59,982 bases of DNA from Leisingera sp. NJS204 (GTDB lineage: Bacteria; Pseudomonadota; Alphaproteobacteria; Rhodobacterales; Rhodobacteraceae): the NCBI RefSeq assembly GCF_004123675.1, contig NZ_CP035423.1, forward strand, positions 1 to 59,982, written 5' to 3'. The translations under genes and the position numbers were made by a program. The first letter of the stretch is position 1. Each line of letters begins with the position of its first letter. Below the pieces are notes generated by a model. It was not told the origin of the DNA, ran no database searches, and was given only the letters and a program-made list of their open reading frames with translations. Shown here one piece after another: positions 43,797 through 51,165 of this stretch.

Positions 43797-44660
43797 ATGA
43801 GCTTTATGCACCGTTATATGCGCGGAATGAGCAACGGCGGATTTGCTACTGGCAAAGCCTTGACCGACGAAGAACTGCGCGCCCGCGTTCCCTCGATCTT
43901 TGCAACAGAGGCCCACGAAAGCCGTTCAGAGCGGTTCGCCCCAATCCCGACTATCGACGTGCTGACCGGCCTGCGCAAAGAGGGCTTTGATCCCTTCCTG
44001 GCCCAACAGGCCCGCACCCGGATTGAGGGAAAGGCTGAGTTCACTAAGCACATGCTGCGCCTGCGCCACCGGTCCCTTACCAACACTGACGGCGAGGCTT
44101 TTGAAATCGTGCTGGTCAATGCAAACGACGGCACAAGCAGCTACCAGATGATCCCCGGCTTTTTCCGTTTTGTCTGCGCCAATGGCCTGATGGTGGGCGA
44201 TACCTTTGGCGAAGTGAAAGTGCGCCACTCGGGTAATGCCATTGGTGAGGTGATCGAGGGAGCCTATCGGGTTCTGGAAGATGCGCCCGAAGTCGCAGAC
44301 CAGGTGCAGCGGTTCCGCGCAATCACTCTGCAAGACGAGGAACGCAAAATTCTGGCAGAGGCAGCGCACGAATTGCGTTTTCCGGATGCTCACAACGAGG
44401 ACGGGAAGCAGGCGCCGGTCGCGGCGGATGCCTTGCTTTCGCCCCGGCGCCGAGACGACCGGGCAACCGACCTTTGGACCGCGTTTAATGTGGTGCAGGA
44501 AAACACCATCAAAGGCGGGCTGCGCGGGCGTATCCGCAATGCGAACGGAACTACACGTCGCCAGACTACGCGCGAGGTTGCGGGTATCGACCAAAACAAG
44601 GCGCTTAACCGTGCTTTGTGGACGCTGACCGAACGCATGGCAGAGCTGAAGGAAGGCTGA
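43797..44660 (+). CDS. DUF932 protein of the plasmid leading region
   Basis: A 287-residue protein with the DUF932 core: RARVPSIFATEAHESRSERF, GFDPFLAQQARTRI, the LRLRHRS segment and the central GFFRFVCANGLMVGD. DUF932 proteins are frequent in conjugative leading regions and phages; activity unknown. It starts cassette 2 directly after module B. Confidence 0.93.
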   Translation: MSFMHRYMRGMSNGGFATGKALTDEELRARVPSIFATEAHESRSERFAPIPTIDVLTGLRKEGFDPFLAQQARTRIEGKAEFTKHMLRLRHRSLTNTDGEAFEIVLVNANDGTSSYQMIPGFFRFVCANGLMVGDTFGEVKVRHSGNAIGEVIEGAYRVLEDAPEVADQVQRFRAITLQDEERKILAEAAHELRFPDAHNEDGKQAPVAADALLSPRRRDDRATDLWTAFNVVQENTIKGGLRGRIRNANGTTRRQTTREVAGIDQNKALNRALWTLTERMAELKEG

Positions 44661-44712
44661 AGCTGCGGGGCGGTGCCACCGCACCGCCCTGCCCTTCGCG
44701 GGAGTTTTTACC

Positions 44713-44880
44713 ATGGGAAATAGCGAAAGAGAGCTGCGCCGGCTTTGGACGGAGCAAGGAGTCACGAAGGGCCGGCAAGATGCATTGATCCGTGAGATTA
44801 AGGCTAAGGCACAACCAGGTTCACGTGTCGGCCCTTTCATTATTGGCGGTTCAGTCCGAGAGCCGGAGGGCGAGGAATGA
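44713..44880 (+). CDS. Small protein coupled to the methylase-like gene
   Basis: A 55-residue helical, charged protein (MGNSERELRRLWTEQG, DALIREIKAKAQPGSRVG). GGAGTTTTTACC precedes the ATG and the stop overlaps the next start as ATGA (44877-44880), so the two genes are coupled. It is too short for the family to be identified. Confidence 0.65.
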   Translation: MGNSERELRRLWTEQGVTKGRQDALIREIKAKAQPGSRVGPFIIGGSVREPEGEE

Positions 44881-45695
44881 CCAAGGCAGCGGTGTCCGAA
44901 TTCGTCAAAGCGTTCAATTGCATTGACCAATCAAAGCGGCGGACAGAAGTTTTTGCGGACTTTTGCGAGCTGACCTATTGCGCTCTGGCAAAGCGCGCTT
45001 GCCCAGATGCAGCCAAACGCGATGCGCTGGAAGCGCAGTATATGGCGGTTGTGAAGCGATACCGAATTAAAGACGATGTTCGCAGAATGCCTGAACTTTT
45101 GGCAATCGCGATTGCGGAAATCTCATCAGGTGGTTGCGACTTCCTGGGGGCTGTGGCTGGAGAGATCGGCGCGCTTGATGCGCGGCTTGGGCAGTTCTTT
45201 ACACCCTATGAGGTTTCGCGGCTTATGGCGAATGTCTCCTTAACTGGTGTGGAGGAGATTATAGAGAAACGGGGCTTCTATACTGTTCAGGAGCCCGCAG
45301 CCGGAGCAGGTGGAATGCTGCTGGCTATGGCAGATGTGATCGAGGAAAAGGGTTTCGATCTGGAAACATCTGTTTGGTTCGAAGCTGTAGAGCTGTCGCG
45401 CCCCACATTTCACATGGGATACATACAGACGGCAGCACGCGGTTTGGCTGGGCGCTTTGTCTGCGGAAACAGCTTGTCTATAGAGGTCTTCGATTTGGCT
45501 TATACGGCTGCCGCTGGCCGCTTTTACGCTAAGCATGGAGATCCTTGGAAGCGCCAGAAGGACGAGCGAGCGGCATTTATGGCCCTGGCCGCGCAGCGGG
45601 AGACGCAGGAAGCCGAGCAGCGCAAGGCGCGCCTGACGGAAATTGCCACAGCGGGGCCAGTATCAAAAGGGGTCCAGCTTAGCTTGTTTGACTGA
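44877..45695 (+). CDS. N6-DNA-methylase-like protein lacking the NPPY/F motif
   Basis: A 272-residue protein resembling the core of type I HsdM-like methylases: GQFFTPYEVSRLMANV and the SAM-binding motif VQEPAAGAGGMLLAMAD. The catalytic motif IV (N/D)PP(Y/F) expected about 60 residues later is absent; the region reads FVCGNSLSIEVFDLAYTAAAG. It may bind SAM or DNA without methylating, or act as a restriction decoy. No restriction enzyme is present. It is the last gene of cassette 2 and ends at module C. Confidence 0.85.
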   Translation: MTKAAVSEFVKAFNCIDQSKRRTEVFADFCELTYCALAKRACPDAAKRDALEAQYMAVVKRYRIKDDVRRMPELLAIAIAEISSGGCDFLGAVAGEIGALDARLGQFFTPYEVSRLMANVSLTGVEEIIEKRGFYTVQEPAAGAGGMLLAMADVIEEKGFDLETSVWFEAVELSRPTFHMGYIQTAARGLAGRFVCGNSLSIEVFDLAYTAAAGRFYAKHGDPWKRQKDERAAFMALAAQRETQEAEQRKARLTEIATAGPVSKGVQLSLFD

Positions 45696-45842
45696 ATTTT
45701 CTTTGTGGTGAAGAAACCAACTTGCCCCGCTTCGGCGGGGTTTCTTTTTGCCTTTTGGTGTCCTGCCCAATCAGGGCTAATGCCCTGACCGGGCCGGACT
45801 GGCGCGCATCCGCGCCGGGGGCCGCTTTCGCGGCCCGAAACC
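45692..45842 (+). repeat. Module C, copy 2: terminator plus hairpins
   Basis: The second copy of the module at 41759-41907; it begins within the stop codon of the methylase-like gene. The stems are unchanged and the loops differ (TAAT, CATC, TTTC). It closes cassette 2. Confidence 0.85.
45725..45749 (+). terminator. Rho-independent terminator in module C copy 2
   Basis: CCCCGC-TTCG-GCGGGG followed by TTTCTTTTT, 30 bp after the methylase-like stop. Confidence 0.9.
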
Positions 45843-45953
45843 AGAGTTCAATTTAGAAGCAGATATTGTCCAAAAATTATACAAGCACCGTTTTTTACAT
45901 TGATCACCTTAAGCTTAACACCTAATATTAATTCATAATGCATGGAGGCGGGT

Positions 45954-46217
45954 TTGAAATTTTTGCTTGTGGTAACTGTGTTTGGGTGGGCGACAGATGA
46001 GGAGCCTTTAAAGTTCACTGCGGTTGTCGGTAGTCAAGCCGAATGTGCTTTAGGATCACAGGAGTTCTTGAGCGGTTTCGACCTCGGGGCAATCAGAAAA
46101 CAGGAGATTTCGTGCAAGCCTCTTGGTCAACTCTCAGGGGCTTTGGAGGTTCTGACCCATGCTACTGACGCGGAAGATGCGGGGAAAATGTTGTCCCGGA
46201 CAACAATTTCCACCTAA
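45954..46217 (+). CDS. Small secreted protein, unknown
   Basis: A TTG at 45954 lies six bases after GGAGG. It gives KFLLVVTVFGWATDEEPLKF, a plausible signal sequence, and a mature part with two cysteines. The ATG at 45942 overlaps the ribosome-binding site and seems less likely. The first parS-like palindrome (46189-46205) lies inside its 3' end. Confidence 0.5.
   Translation: MKFLLVVTVFGWATDEEPLKFTAVVGSQAECALGSQEFLSGFDLGAIRKQEISCKPLGQLSGALEVLTHATDAEDAGKMLSRTTIST
46189..46205. promoter_or_regulatory. parS-like palindrome, site 1
   Basis: TGTTGTCC-C-GGACAACA, a perfect 17-bp palindrome around one central base, 41 bp from site 2 and before the RHH-parA-korB operon. It is probably bound by the KorB-like ParB protein as centromere, operator or both. 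Confidence 0.75.
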
Positions 46218-46229
46218 GATTGTGTCGGA

Positions 46230-46246
46230 TGTTGTCCGGGACAACA
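46230..46246. promoter_or_regulatory. parS-like palindrome, site 2
   Basis: TGTTGTCC-G-GGACAACA, identical to site 1 except for the central base. It lies about 25 bp upstream of the AT-rich palindrome that precedes the RHH gene. Confidence 0.75.
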
Positions 46247-46269
46247 TTTTCTTGAGTTTTACTGGGCAT

Positions 46270-46293
46270 TTTTATAGCTATATAGCTATAAAA
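46270..46293. promoter_or_regulatory. 24-bp perfect palindrome before the RHH gene
   Basis: TTTTATAGCTAT and its exact inverse, containing two ATAGCTAT units end to end, 15 bp before the RHH ATG. Its position next to the start suggests an autoregulatory operator for the RHH protein overlapping the promoter. Confidence 0.7.
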
Positions 46294-46307
46294 CTTTGGG
46301 AGAAAGC

Positions 46308-46499
46308 ATGGCCAAGCGGAGAACAACAACAGTGGGCATGAGGATGTATGACGACATGCACGAAGCCCTCAAAGAGAAGGCGCATCGCGAAAATATCTTC
46401 ATGTACGAAATCGTAGATGCAGCGCTGAGATCATATGGAATCACCCCTGATGAGGCAGGAGCAAAAGACAATGAAAACGATAGTCGTAGCGAACAATAA
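46308..46499 (+). CDS. Ribbon-helix-helix DNA-binding protein of the partition operon
   Basis: A 63-residue protein starting MAKRRTTTVGMRMYDDMHEAL. The beta-strand TTTVGMRM followed by two helices is an RHH fold. It is the first gene of the RHH-parA-korB operon and probably represses it at the palindrome just upstream. Its 3' end overlaps parA by 29 bp. GGGAGAAAGC precedes the ATG. Confidence 0.8.
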   Translation: MAKRRTTTVGMRMYDDMHEALKEKAHRENIFMYEIVDAALRSYGITPDEAGAKDNENDSRSEQ

Positions 46500-47211
46500 G
46501 GGTGGTGTGGGCAAGACCACCATCGCCAGCCAGATTGTCTATTCTCTTTCGGAGCGCGGGCATTCCGTATTGGGTGTAGATCTGGATAGCCAAAGGAATT
46601 TTTCGGCTTCCTTCGAAGGGGCGAAGACGCTTGGCAATGCGCTTGACCTGGTGACTCGCGGTGAGGGCGTACAAGCCGATCTGGCGAGCGGCGAAATTGG
46701 CATCGTAACTGGTCACAAAGATTTGCAATCGCAAAACGCTGATGACGTGATGGCAAATGTGCAAGCCGGGCTGGTTGGCAGCAGCGGTGCAGATTACTGC
46801 GTGGTGGATACTCCTCCAAATTTTGGCGAGGCGGTTTATGGTGCGCTCATTGCGGCCGACTATCTGCTGGTTCCGATAGAGCTGAAAAAATACTCAGTCG
46901 ATGGTATCGAGGGGGTTCTTGAGGCGCTGTACGCCGCGCAGGGAGTGAATCCGAAACTGCAGCTCCTGGGCATCCTGCCTTCGCGCTTTGATGCCGTGAA
47001 GCAGATTGAGCGAGACGCGATGGTCCAAGTGGCGGAAGCTGTTGGAGACCTCTGTGTCCCATATGCAATTCGCAACCGCACTGCCTATGTCGTGGCGCAG
47101 GAAGAGGGCGTTCCGCTGTCCGGAGTGAAAACAAAGAGCGGCAAGGATGCCCAAGAAGAGTTCGGCCAGTTTTTTGACTGGCTGTACGATAAGCTTGGCG
47201 AGGGGAAGTGA
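46471..47211 (+). CDS. parA: ParA partition ATPase
   Basis: A 246-residue ParA of the short type. The Walker A KGGVGKTT follows MKTIVVANN, the A' motif is VLGVDLDSQRNFS, and VVDTPPNFG is the Walker B region. It segregates the plasmid with the KorB-like ParB protein. The ATG at 46471 has AGGCAGGAGC before it. It is followed directly by the korB-like gene. Confidence 0.95.
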   Translation: MKTIVVANNKGGVGKTTIASQIVYSLSERGHSVLGVDLDSQRNFSASFEGAKTLGNALDLVTRGEGVQADLASGEIGIVTGHKDLQSQNADDVMANVQAGLVGSSGADYCVVDTPPNFGEAVYGALIAADYLLVPIELKKYSVDGIEGVLEALYAAQGVNPKLQLLGILPSRFDAVKQIERDAMVQVAEAVGDLCVPYAIRNRTAYVVAQEEGVPLSGVKTKSGKDAQEEFGQFFDWLYDKLGEGK

Positions 47212-47212
47212 T

Positions 47213-48199
47213 ATGGCAAGGAACATGACAAGCACGCTGGATAAACTAAGGGCGGCGGGCAAACTGGAAGGGCTGCAAAGCCAGAAGCCCGTCGGCGGCG
47301 GCGAGCCTCTGACAATTGACATTGATCTGATCGAACCCGACCCCGAGCAGCCGCGCCGCCATTTCGATCCGGACAAGCTGGCGTCTCTCAGCGCAAACAT
47401 TTCTATTCGTGGTGTTTTGCAGCCCATCACTGTCCAGCCAAAGAGCCAGGACGGGCGGTATATTATTATCATGGGCGAACGGCGCTGGCGGGCAGCCAAG
47501 ATGGCCGGGCTGAGCAGCGTTCCAGTCCTCATTCGTGAGGCGACCGCGGACCTGCGCGCGATCCAGCTGACTGAGAACATTCAGCGGGATGATCTGACCA
47601 CGATGGAAATCGCCTTGGCTGTGGAGCAAATGCGCAAAGACGGGATGAAACGCTCCCAGATTGCGGAGGATCTTGGTTGGGGGCAGGCGCAGGTTTCGCA
47701 ATTTTTTGGCGTTATCGCGATGCCTGATGAACTTCAGGAACTTGCAAGAAACAACGTGCCTGTGCGCGCTCTTTCTGACCTTAATTCACTATGGAAGAAG
47801 GACGAGCAGGCAGCTCGCAGATTTGTTTCTGAAACTCCGTCGGAAGAAATCAATCGCGTCACAGTGGCCGGCTTGCGAGCGGAGGTCGAGGCGGGGCAGG
47901 GGGTGCCGCCGTCAGATGCGCCGCCTCAGGAAGCTCCTGCCGAGGACAAAAAGCCCAACCTCGCAGCTGGGCTGTCTGCCCTGTCCGGTGGAAATCCGCA
48001 GAGCGATGCTCAAGGCGGAAAGCGGTCGTCAAACGGCCAGGTTGCAATCCTGTGCCAGCAAGGCGATCAGATTGGCCGGATCTTGACCGACCGAAAGGCG
48101 AAGTCGAACAAAGCTCTGATGGTGAGCTTTGAAAACGGTGAACGTATTGAAGAGGTAGCTCTGACAGATATTGTGCTGTTCGAGGTGATCGAGCTTTGA
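47213..48199 (+). CDS. ParB/KorB-like centromere-binding protein
   Basis: A 328-residue ParB family protein. The ParB N-terminal domain contains LIEPDPEQPRRHFDPDKLASLSANI and GERRWRAAKMAGL. An HTH of KorB type follows (KRSQIAEDLGWGQAQVSQFFGVIAM). The C-terminal part after a Pro/Ala linker ends in a KorB-like SH3 region (GRILTDRKAKSNKALMVSFENGE). The palindromes at 46189, 46230 and 48963 are its likely sites. GAGGGGAAGTGAT precedes the ATG. Confidence 0.92.
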   Translation: MARNMTSTLDKLRAAGKLEGLQSQKPVGGGEPLTIDIDLIEPDPEQPRRHFDPDKLASLSANISIRGVLQPITVQPKSQDGRYIIIMGERRWRAAKMAGLSSVPVLIREATADLRAIQLTENIQRDDLTTMEIALAVEQMRKDGMKRSQIAEDLGWGQAQVSQFFGVIAMPDELQELARNNVPVRALSDLNSLWKKDEQAARRFVSETPSEEINRVTVAGLRAEVEAGQGVPPSDAPPQEAPAEDKKPNLAAGLSALSGGNPQSDAQGGKRSSNGQVAILCQQGDQIGRILTDRKAKSNKALMVSFENGERIEEVALTDIVLFEVIEL

Positions 48200-48209
48200 G
48201 GTGAGAAAA

Positions 48210-48506
48210 ATGGCCGCTCTACGATTTATGACTTGGAATGCCCTCTTGTTGATCCGGCGACCGTTTCAGTTCGTCGTGCGCGTTTTCATGTTCATTTCGC
48301 TAGGGGCGGCCGTTGTGAGTGTCGTCGTGATTTTTACCGGCACAGGGAACGAACAGATTGATGCCGACGCGCCGATTTGGGCGCGCGTCGCTGCGTCCGC
48401 CATCATGGTTGCCAGCTATTTTGCGTGGAGCGGGATATCCTACTTGTTCGATAGCGCTCTGTTCAAGCTGACCCCAGAGGGGCGAGCACTTACCTTGTTC
48501 AACTGA
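48210..48506 (+). CDS. Small membrane protein after the partition genes
   Basis: A 98-residue protein with two transmembrane segments (FVVRVFMFISLGAAVVSVVVIF and IMVASYFAWSGISYLFD). It starts at 48210, just after the korB-like stop. Function unknown; perhaps a conjugation or entry-related accessory, but this is only from position. Confidence 0.68.
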   Translation: MAALRFMTWNALLLIRRPFQFVVRVFMFISLGAAVVSVVVIFTGTGNEQIDADAPIWARVAASAIMVASYFAWSGISYLFDSALFKLTPEGRALTLFN

Positions 48507-48556
48507 CTTGGCTGCTGGTTGATGATCGGGGCGCGCTAGAGATAGCCGCCCCTTTT

Positions 48557-48843
48557 CTTTTGCGGGTGTCCGCGGCCGACCAGGTGCACGCCTGCAGTCA
48601 ATCACCTTCATGAAATATCCTCGGGGGAGCGCGCGAAGTGCGCCGGGGGCAGACAGCCCCCGCAGCCGCCCAGGGCGGCTTTCGATGCCTGACTTTCCCA
48701 CAAGTCGGCTCGCTTCCCTTCGCTTTGTGTGGGCGCGGTCAGTTCGCCGCCTGCAAGGCCTGCCCCCGGCCCTGGCCGGGAGCGGTCTGGAAAGCTCTGG
48801 CATCGAGGGTGCGGGGGTCCGCACGTCCTGCACGGATCACGGT
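48557..48843 (+). repeat. Module A, copy 3 (partial)
   Basis: Matches about positions 35129-35415 of module A copy 1, retaining the GGGGGCAGACAGCCCCC and GCCGCCCAGGGCGGC hairpins, then diverges. A short echo (ATATCCTCGGGG and CAGACAGCCCC) follows at 48880-48913. It lies between the partition operon and oriT, in the same orientation as the other copies. Confidence 0.85.
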
Positions 48844-48962
48844 TTCAGATAGGGCGGTTTCTCAGCCCGTCACCTTCGCAAAATATCCTCGGGGTCCGGG
48901 GCAGACAGCCCCGCCGCATTCTTGAATGCGGGCGCGAAGCGCAAGGGGCGAGAATCTCAAAA

Positions 48963-48979
48963 TGTTGTCCCGGACAACA
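48963..48979. promoter_or_regulatory. parS-like palindrome, site 3, beside oriT
   Basis: TGTTGTCC-C-GGACAACA, identical to site 1, 25 bp from the candidate nic site. Binding of the KorB-like protein here could link partition, oriT and mobC expression. Confidence 0.75.
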
Positions 48980-48984
48980 CAAAC

Positions 48985-49020
48985 GGTTGAAAGGAGGACT
49001 AATGCAGGATAGGCTAAGCG
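48985..49020 (-). other. Candidate oriT nic region
   Basis: On the minus strand the sequence reads GCCTATCCTG-CATTAG. The core TATCCTG|C is the MOBP (RP4-type) nic consensus, which places the cut between 49005 and 49004. It lies just before mobC and the relaxase gene. The transferred strand would then be the minus strand, entering from 49004 downward through the leading genes. Confidence 0.65.
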
Positions 49021-49044
49021 CCAGCATTGTAATACATAATGATC

Positions 49045-49593
49045 ATGTCTCAGAAGTCCGAACTTGTCAGCGCCCGTGTTTCACCCGACAGCAAAGCCCG
49101 CTTCGGGGCGATTGCTGCCGAGCACGGCTTGTCACCTTCTGAGTTTCTTCGACAATTGGTTGAGACAGTTTCCGGAGACGCTGAGGTTCCCAGCAGTAAG
49201 CCGAGCCAGGCGCGCAGGGAGGGTAAGCTGACCGTCCGGATTGAAGCGAGTGTTCGTGCGAAGATCGAGCGAGAGGCCAAGGATCAGGGGGTTCCTCCTT
49301 CAACCTGGGCAGCTCGAATTTTGACAGCCCGTACTCTGTCTGCGCCTCAGCCTGTGCAGGGTGAACGACGACATATCCGCTGGGGGTTTCGGCAGCTTCG
49401 CGGTGCTGCAACGAACCTGAACCAGATTGCAGCGGCCATGAACCGAGGCGTTTTCACCGGCAGCAACTATGCACCGACGCGGAATGAGTTGCATGAACTG
49501 CGTAACTCAGTCGTGAGCCTGCGGGAACTGTTGAGGCAATATGCTGCTGGCCGTTTGAAATTTCAGTTAGGGGGTGATCTGACCGATGAGTGA
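49045..49593 (+). CDS. mobC: MobC-like relaxosome accessory protein
   Basis: A 182-residue protein with two RHH-like segments (SARVSPDSKARFGAIAAEHGLSPSEFLRQLV and LTVRIEASVRAKIEREAKDQGVPPSTW). The MobC signature follows: LRGAATNLNQIAAAMNRG. It binds oriT and assists the relaxase. No good ribosome-binding site precedes 49039/49045. The strong AAGGAGG at 48991 instead precedes a short out-of-frame ORF (49002-49142) that overlaps nic, so coupling is possible. Its 3' end overlaps the relaxase start by 8 bp. Confidence 0.85.
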   Translation: MSQKSELVSARVSPDSKARFGAIAAEHGLSPSEFLRQLVETVSGDAEVPSSKPSQARREGKLTVRIEASVRAKIEREAKDQGVPPSTWAARILTARTLSAPQPVQGERRHIRWGFRQLRGAATNLNQIAAAMNRGVFTGSNYAPTRNELHELRNSVVSLRELLRQYAAGRLKFQLGGDLTDE

Positions 49594-50785
49594 TTTCAAG
49601 ACGGAGCTTGGGTTTCAGGATTGCTGGGCGCCCCCTGCGCGCTCCGGTGCCGTGAAGTCGCCAGGGTCCGGGTCTTTTTCGACGGGCGGCAAACCCAGCC
49701 CGAAAGGCAGCGAAAAAGCTGAACCAGCACAAGTCCGGCAAGCCACTACAATCGGCACCGCCGATAAGGCCCGCCTTGCGCGTGTCGTCAACAAGACTCC
49801 GGAAGTCATGGTCAAGGTGTCAAAACCTGCGAAGGTGGACAAAAGCGGTAATACCATCGTTGTGAACCGTCGCACCGAGGGGGTCCGGGTTAGCGCGCAT
49901 ATCGACTACATCAGTAGGAACGGGAAGCTCGACATTGAAACCAATGACGGTGCGATCCTCACGGGGAAAGCTGCAACTGCTGCCTTGTATCGTGATTGGA
50001 TGCAGCGCCACGACGATGATAGGGCCAACGGCGATGCAACCGACCGTACAAGGATCACGACCAGTATCGTCTTTTCGATGCCAGGAAGCACGAATGCGGC
50101 GGCTGTAAAGGACGCCGTAAGGGCATTGGCCCAAAATGAGTTCGGGGGACGCCATGACTATGCGATGGCTCTGCACACAGATACCAAACATCCGCATGTT
50201 CATTTGACGGTCCGGACCGTTGGCAACGACGGAGTGAAACTGAACCTTCGCAAAGCTGATCTGCAACACTTGCGGGATGTTTTCGCTGAGAAACTGCGGC
50301 ACCGGGGTATCGAAGCCGAGTCTACGCCGCGCCATGCCCGCGGTGTTACCCGGAAGGGTGAGCGAACACCTGTCTACAAGATGCGCCAGCGAGGCAAGAC
50401 GCCTTATGTGGACAAGGCTAAGCAGCGAGAGGTGCGGCGTGACCTTCAAGAGAATGGTGGCCGTATGCCAAGCCGTCCTTGGGACGGGGCCATCGTTGAG
50501 CGTCGGAACCGGGTCATGAGAACGTACAGCGCGGCGGCGGTCTTGCTAGCTGAATCGCACGATCCCGAGGACAGGGCGCTAGGGCGGGCCGTATCGGCGT
50601 TCTCAGGGCGATTGACGGACGTTACCACAGAACGGGGCGCTATGGCGCTCAGCGCGCCTGTGGGGCGATCAGAGAAGTTTTCTGGGGCCGGACAGAAACA
50701 GCCTGAAGGTCGAGGTCGCGTGAGAGAGCTAGACAAGGACGAAAAACGGCCCGAGCAGTCGCGCGGGCCGTCAAGAGAACGCTAG
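49586..50785 (+). CDS. MOBP-type relaxase
   Basis: A 399-residue conjugative relaxase that cuts the transferred strand at nic. The candidate catalytic tyrosine is in AHIDYISRNGKL (about residue 108). The metal-binding histidine triad is ALHTDTKHPHVHLTVR (about 196-210). A charged, low-complexity C-terminal tail follows and no helicase is fused. It is coupled to mobC by overlap. The LPD7 domain often fused to such relaxases is encoded separately at 51166. Confidence 0.92.
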   Translation: MSDFKTELGFQDCWAPPARSGAVKSPGSGSFSTGGKPSPKGSEKAEPAQVRQATTIGTADKARLARVVNKTPEVMVKVSKPAKVDKSGNTIVVNRRTEGVRVSAHIDYISRNGKLDIETNDGAILTGKAATAALYRDWMQRHDDDRANGDATDRTRITTSIVFSMPGSTNAAAVKDAVRALAQNEFGGRHDYAMALHTDTKHPHVHLTVRTVGNDGVKLNLRKADLQHLRDVFAEKLRHRGIEAESTPRHARGVTRKGERTPVYKMRQRGKTPYVDKAKQREVRRDLQENGGRMPSRPWDGAIVERRNRVMRTYSAAAVLLAESHDPEDRALGRAVSAFSGRLTDVTTERGAMALSAPVGRSEKFSGAGQKQPEGRGRVRELDKDEKRPEQSRGPSRER

Positions 50786-50801
50786 GCTGAGGCGTCTGGA
50801 T

Positions 50802-51143
50802 TTACGTCGAGGAAGTTGAGCAGTCTACTGGCACCCATCCCAAGTTTTCCAATTCCGGCCGGGTGGGGTGCTTCATATCCGTTGCTTTAAACGCAATGCT
50901 CGACTTGCGATCAAAAACGCAGGGCGTTGCAGCCGCAATGATTTCTTCCTTGGGTATGGAAAACTGCCCGAATTGGCTCTTCCCAAAGATAATCGCGTGG
51001 TCAGGGTCATAGGGGTCATGGTAAACATCATACGCTCTGCCGGATACCGTCGCGGTAGTGATGTTCATGGCTGCCTTCGGCTCGTTGACGGAGCAAGCTG
51101 CGGTCAAAGCGGCTAGCCCGAATCCCCAAAATGTGTTCTTCAT
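50802..51143 (-). CDS. Small lipoprotein near the coupling genes
   Basis: A 113-residue protein with a lipoprotein signal (MKNTFWGFGLAALTAAC). The short beta-rich body (ATVSGRAYDVYHDPYDPDHAIIFG) contains two further cysteines. AAAGGAAGGTAGAAA precedes the ATG. It lies at the 3' end of the virD4/LPD7 transcription unit. Function unknown. Confidence 0.72.
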   Translation of the reverse strand: MKNTFWGFGLAALTAACSVNEPKAAMNITTATVSGRAYDVYHDPYDPDHAIIFGKSQFGQFSIPKEEIIAAATPCVFDRKSSIAFKATDMKHPTRPELENLGWVPVDCSTSST

Positions 51144-51165
51144 TTTCTACCTTCCTTTTTTAAAT

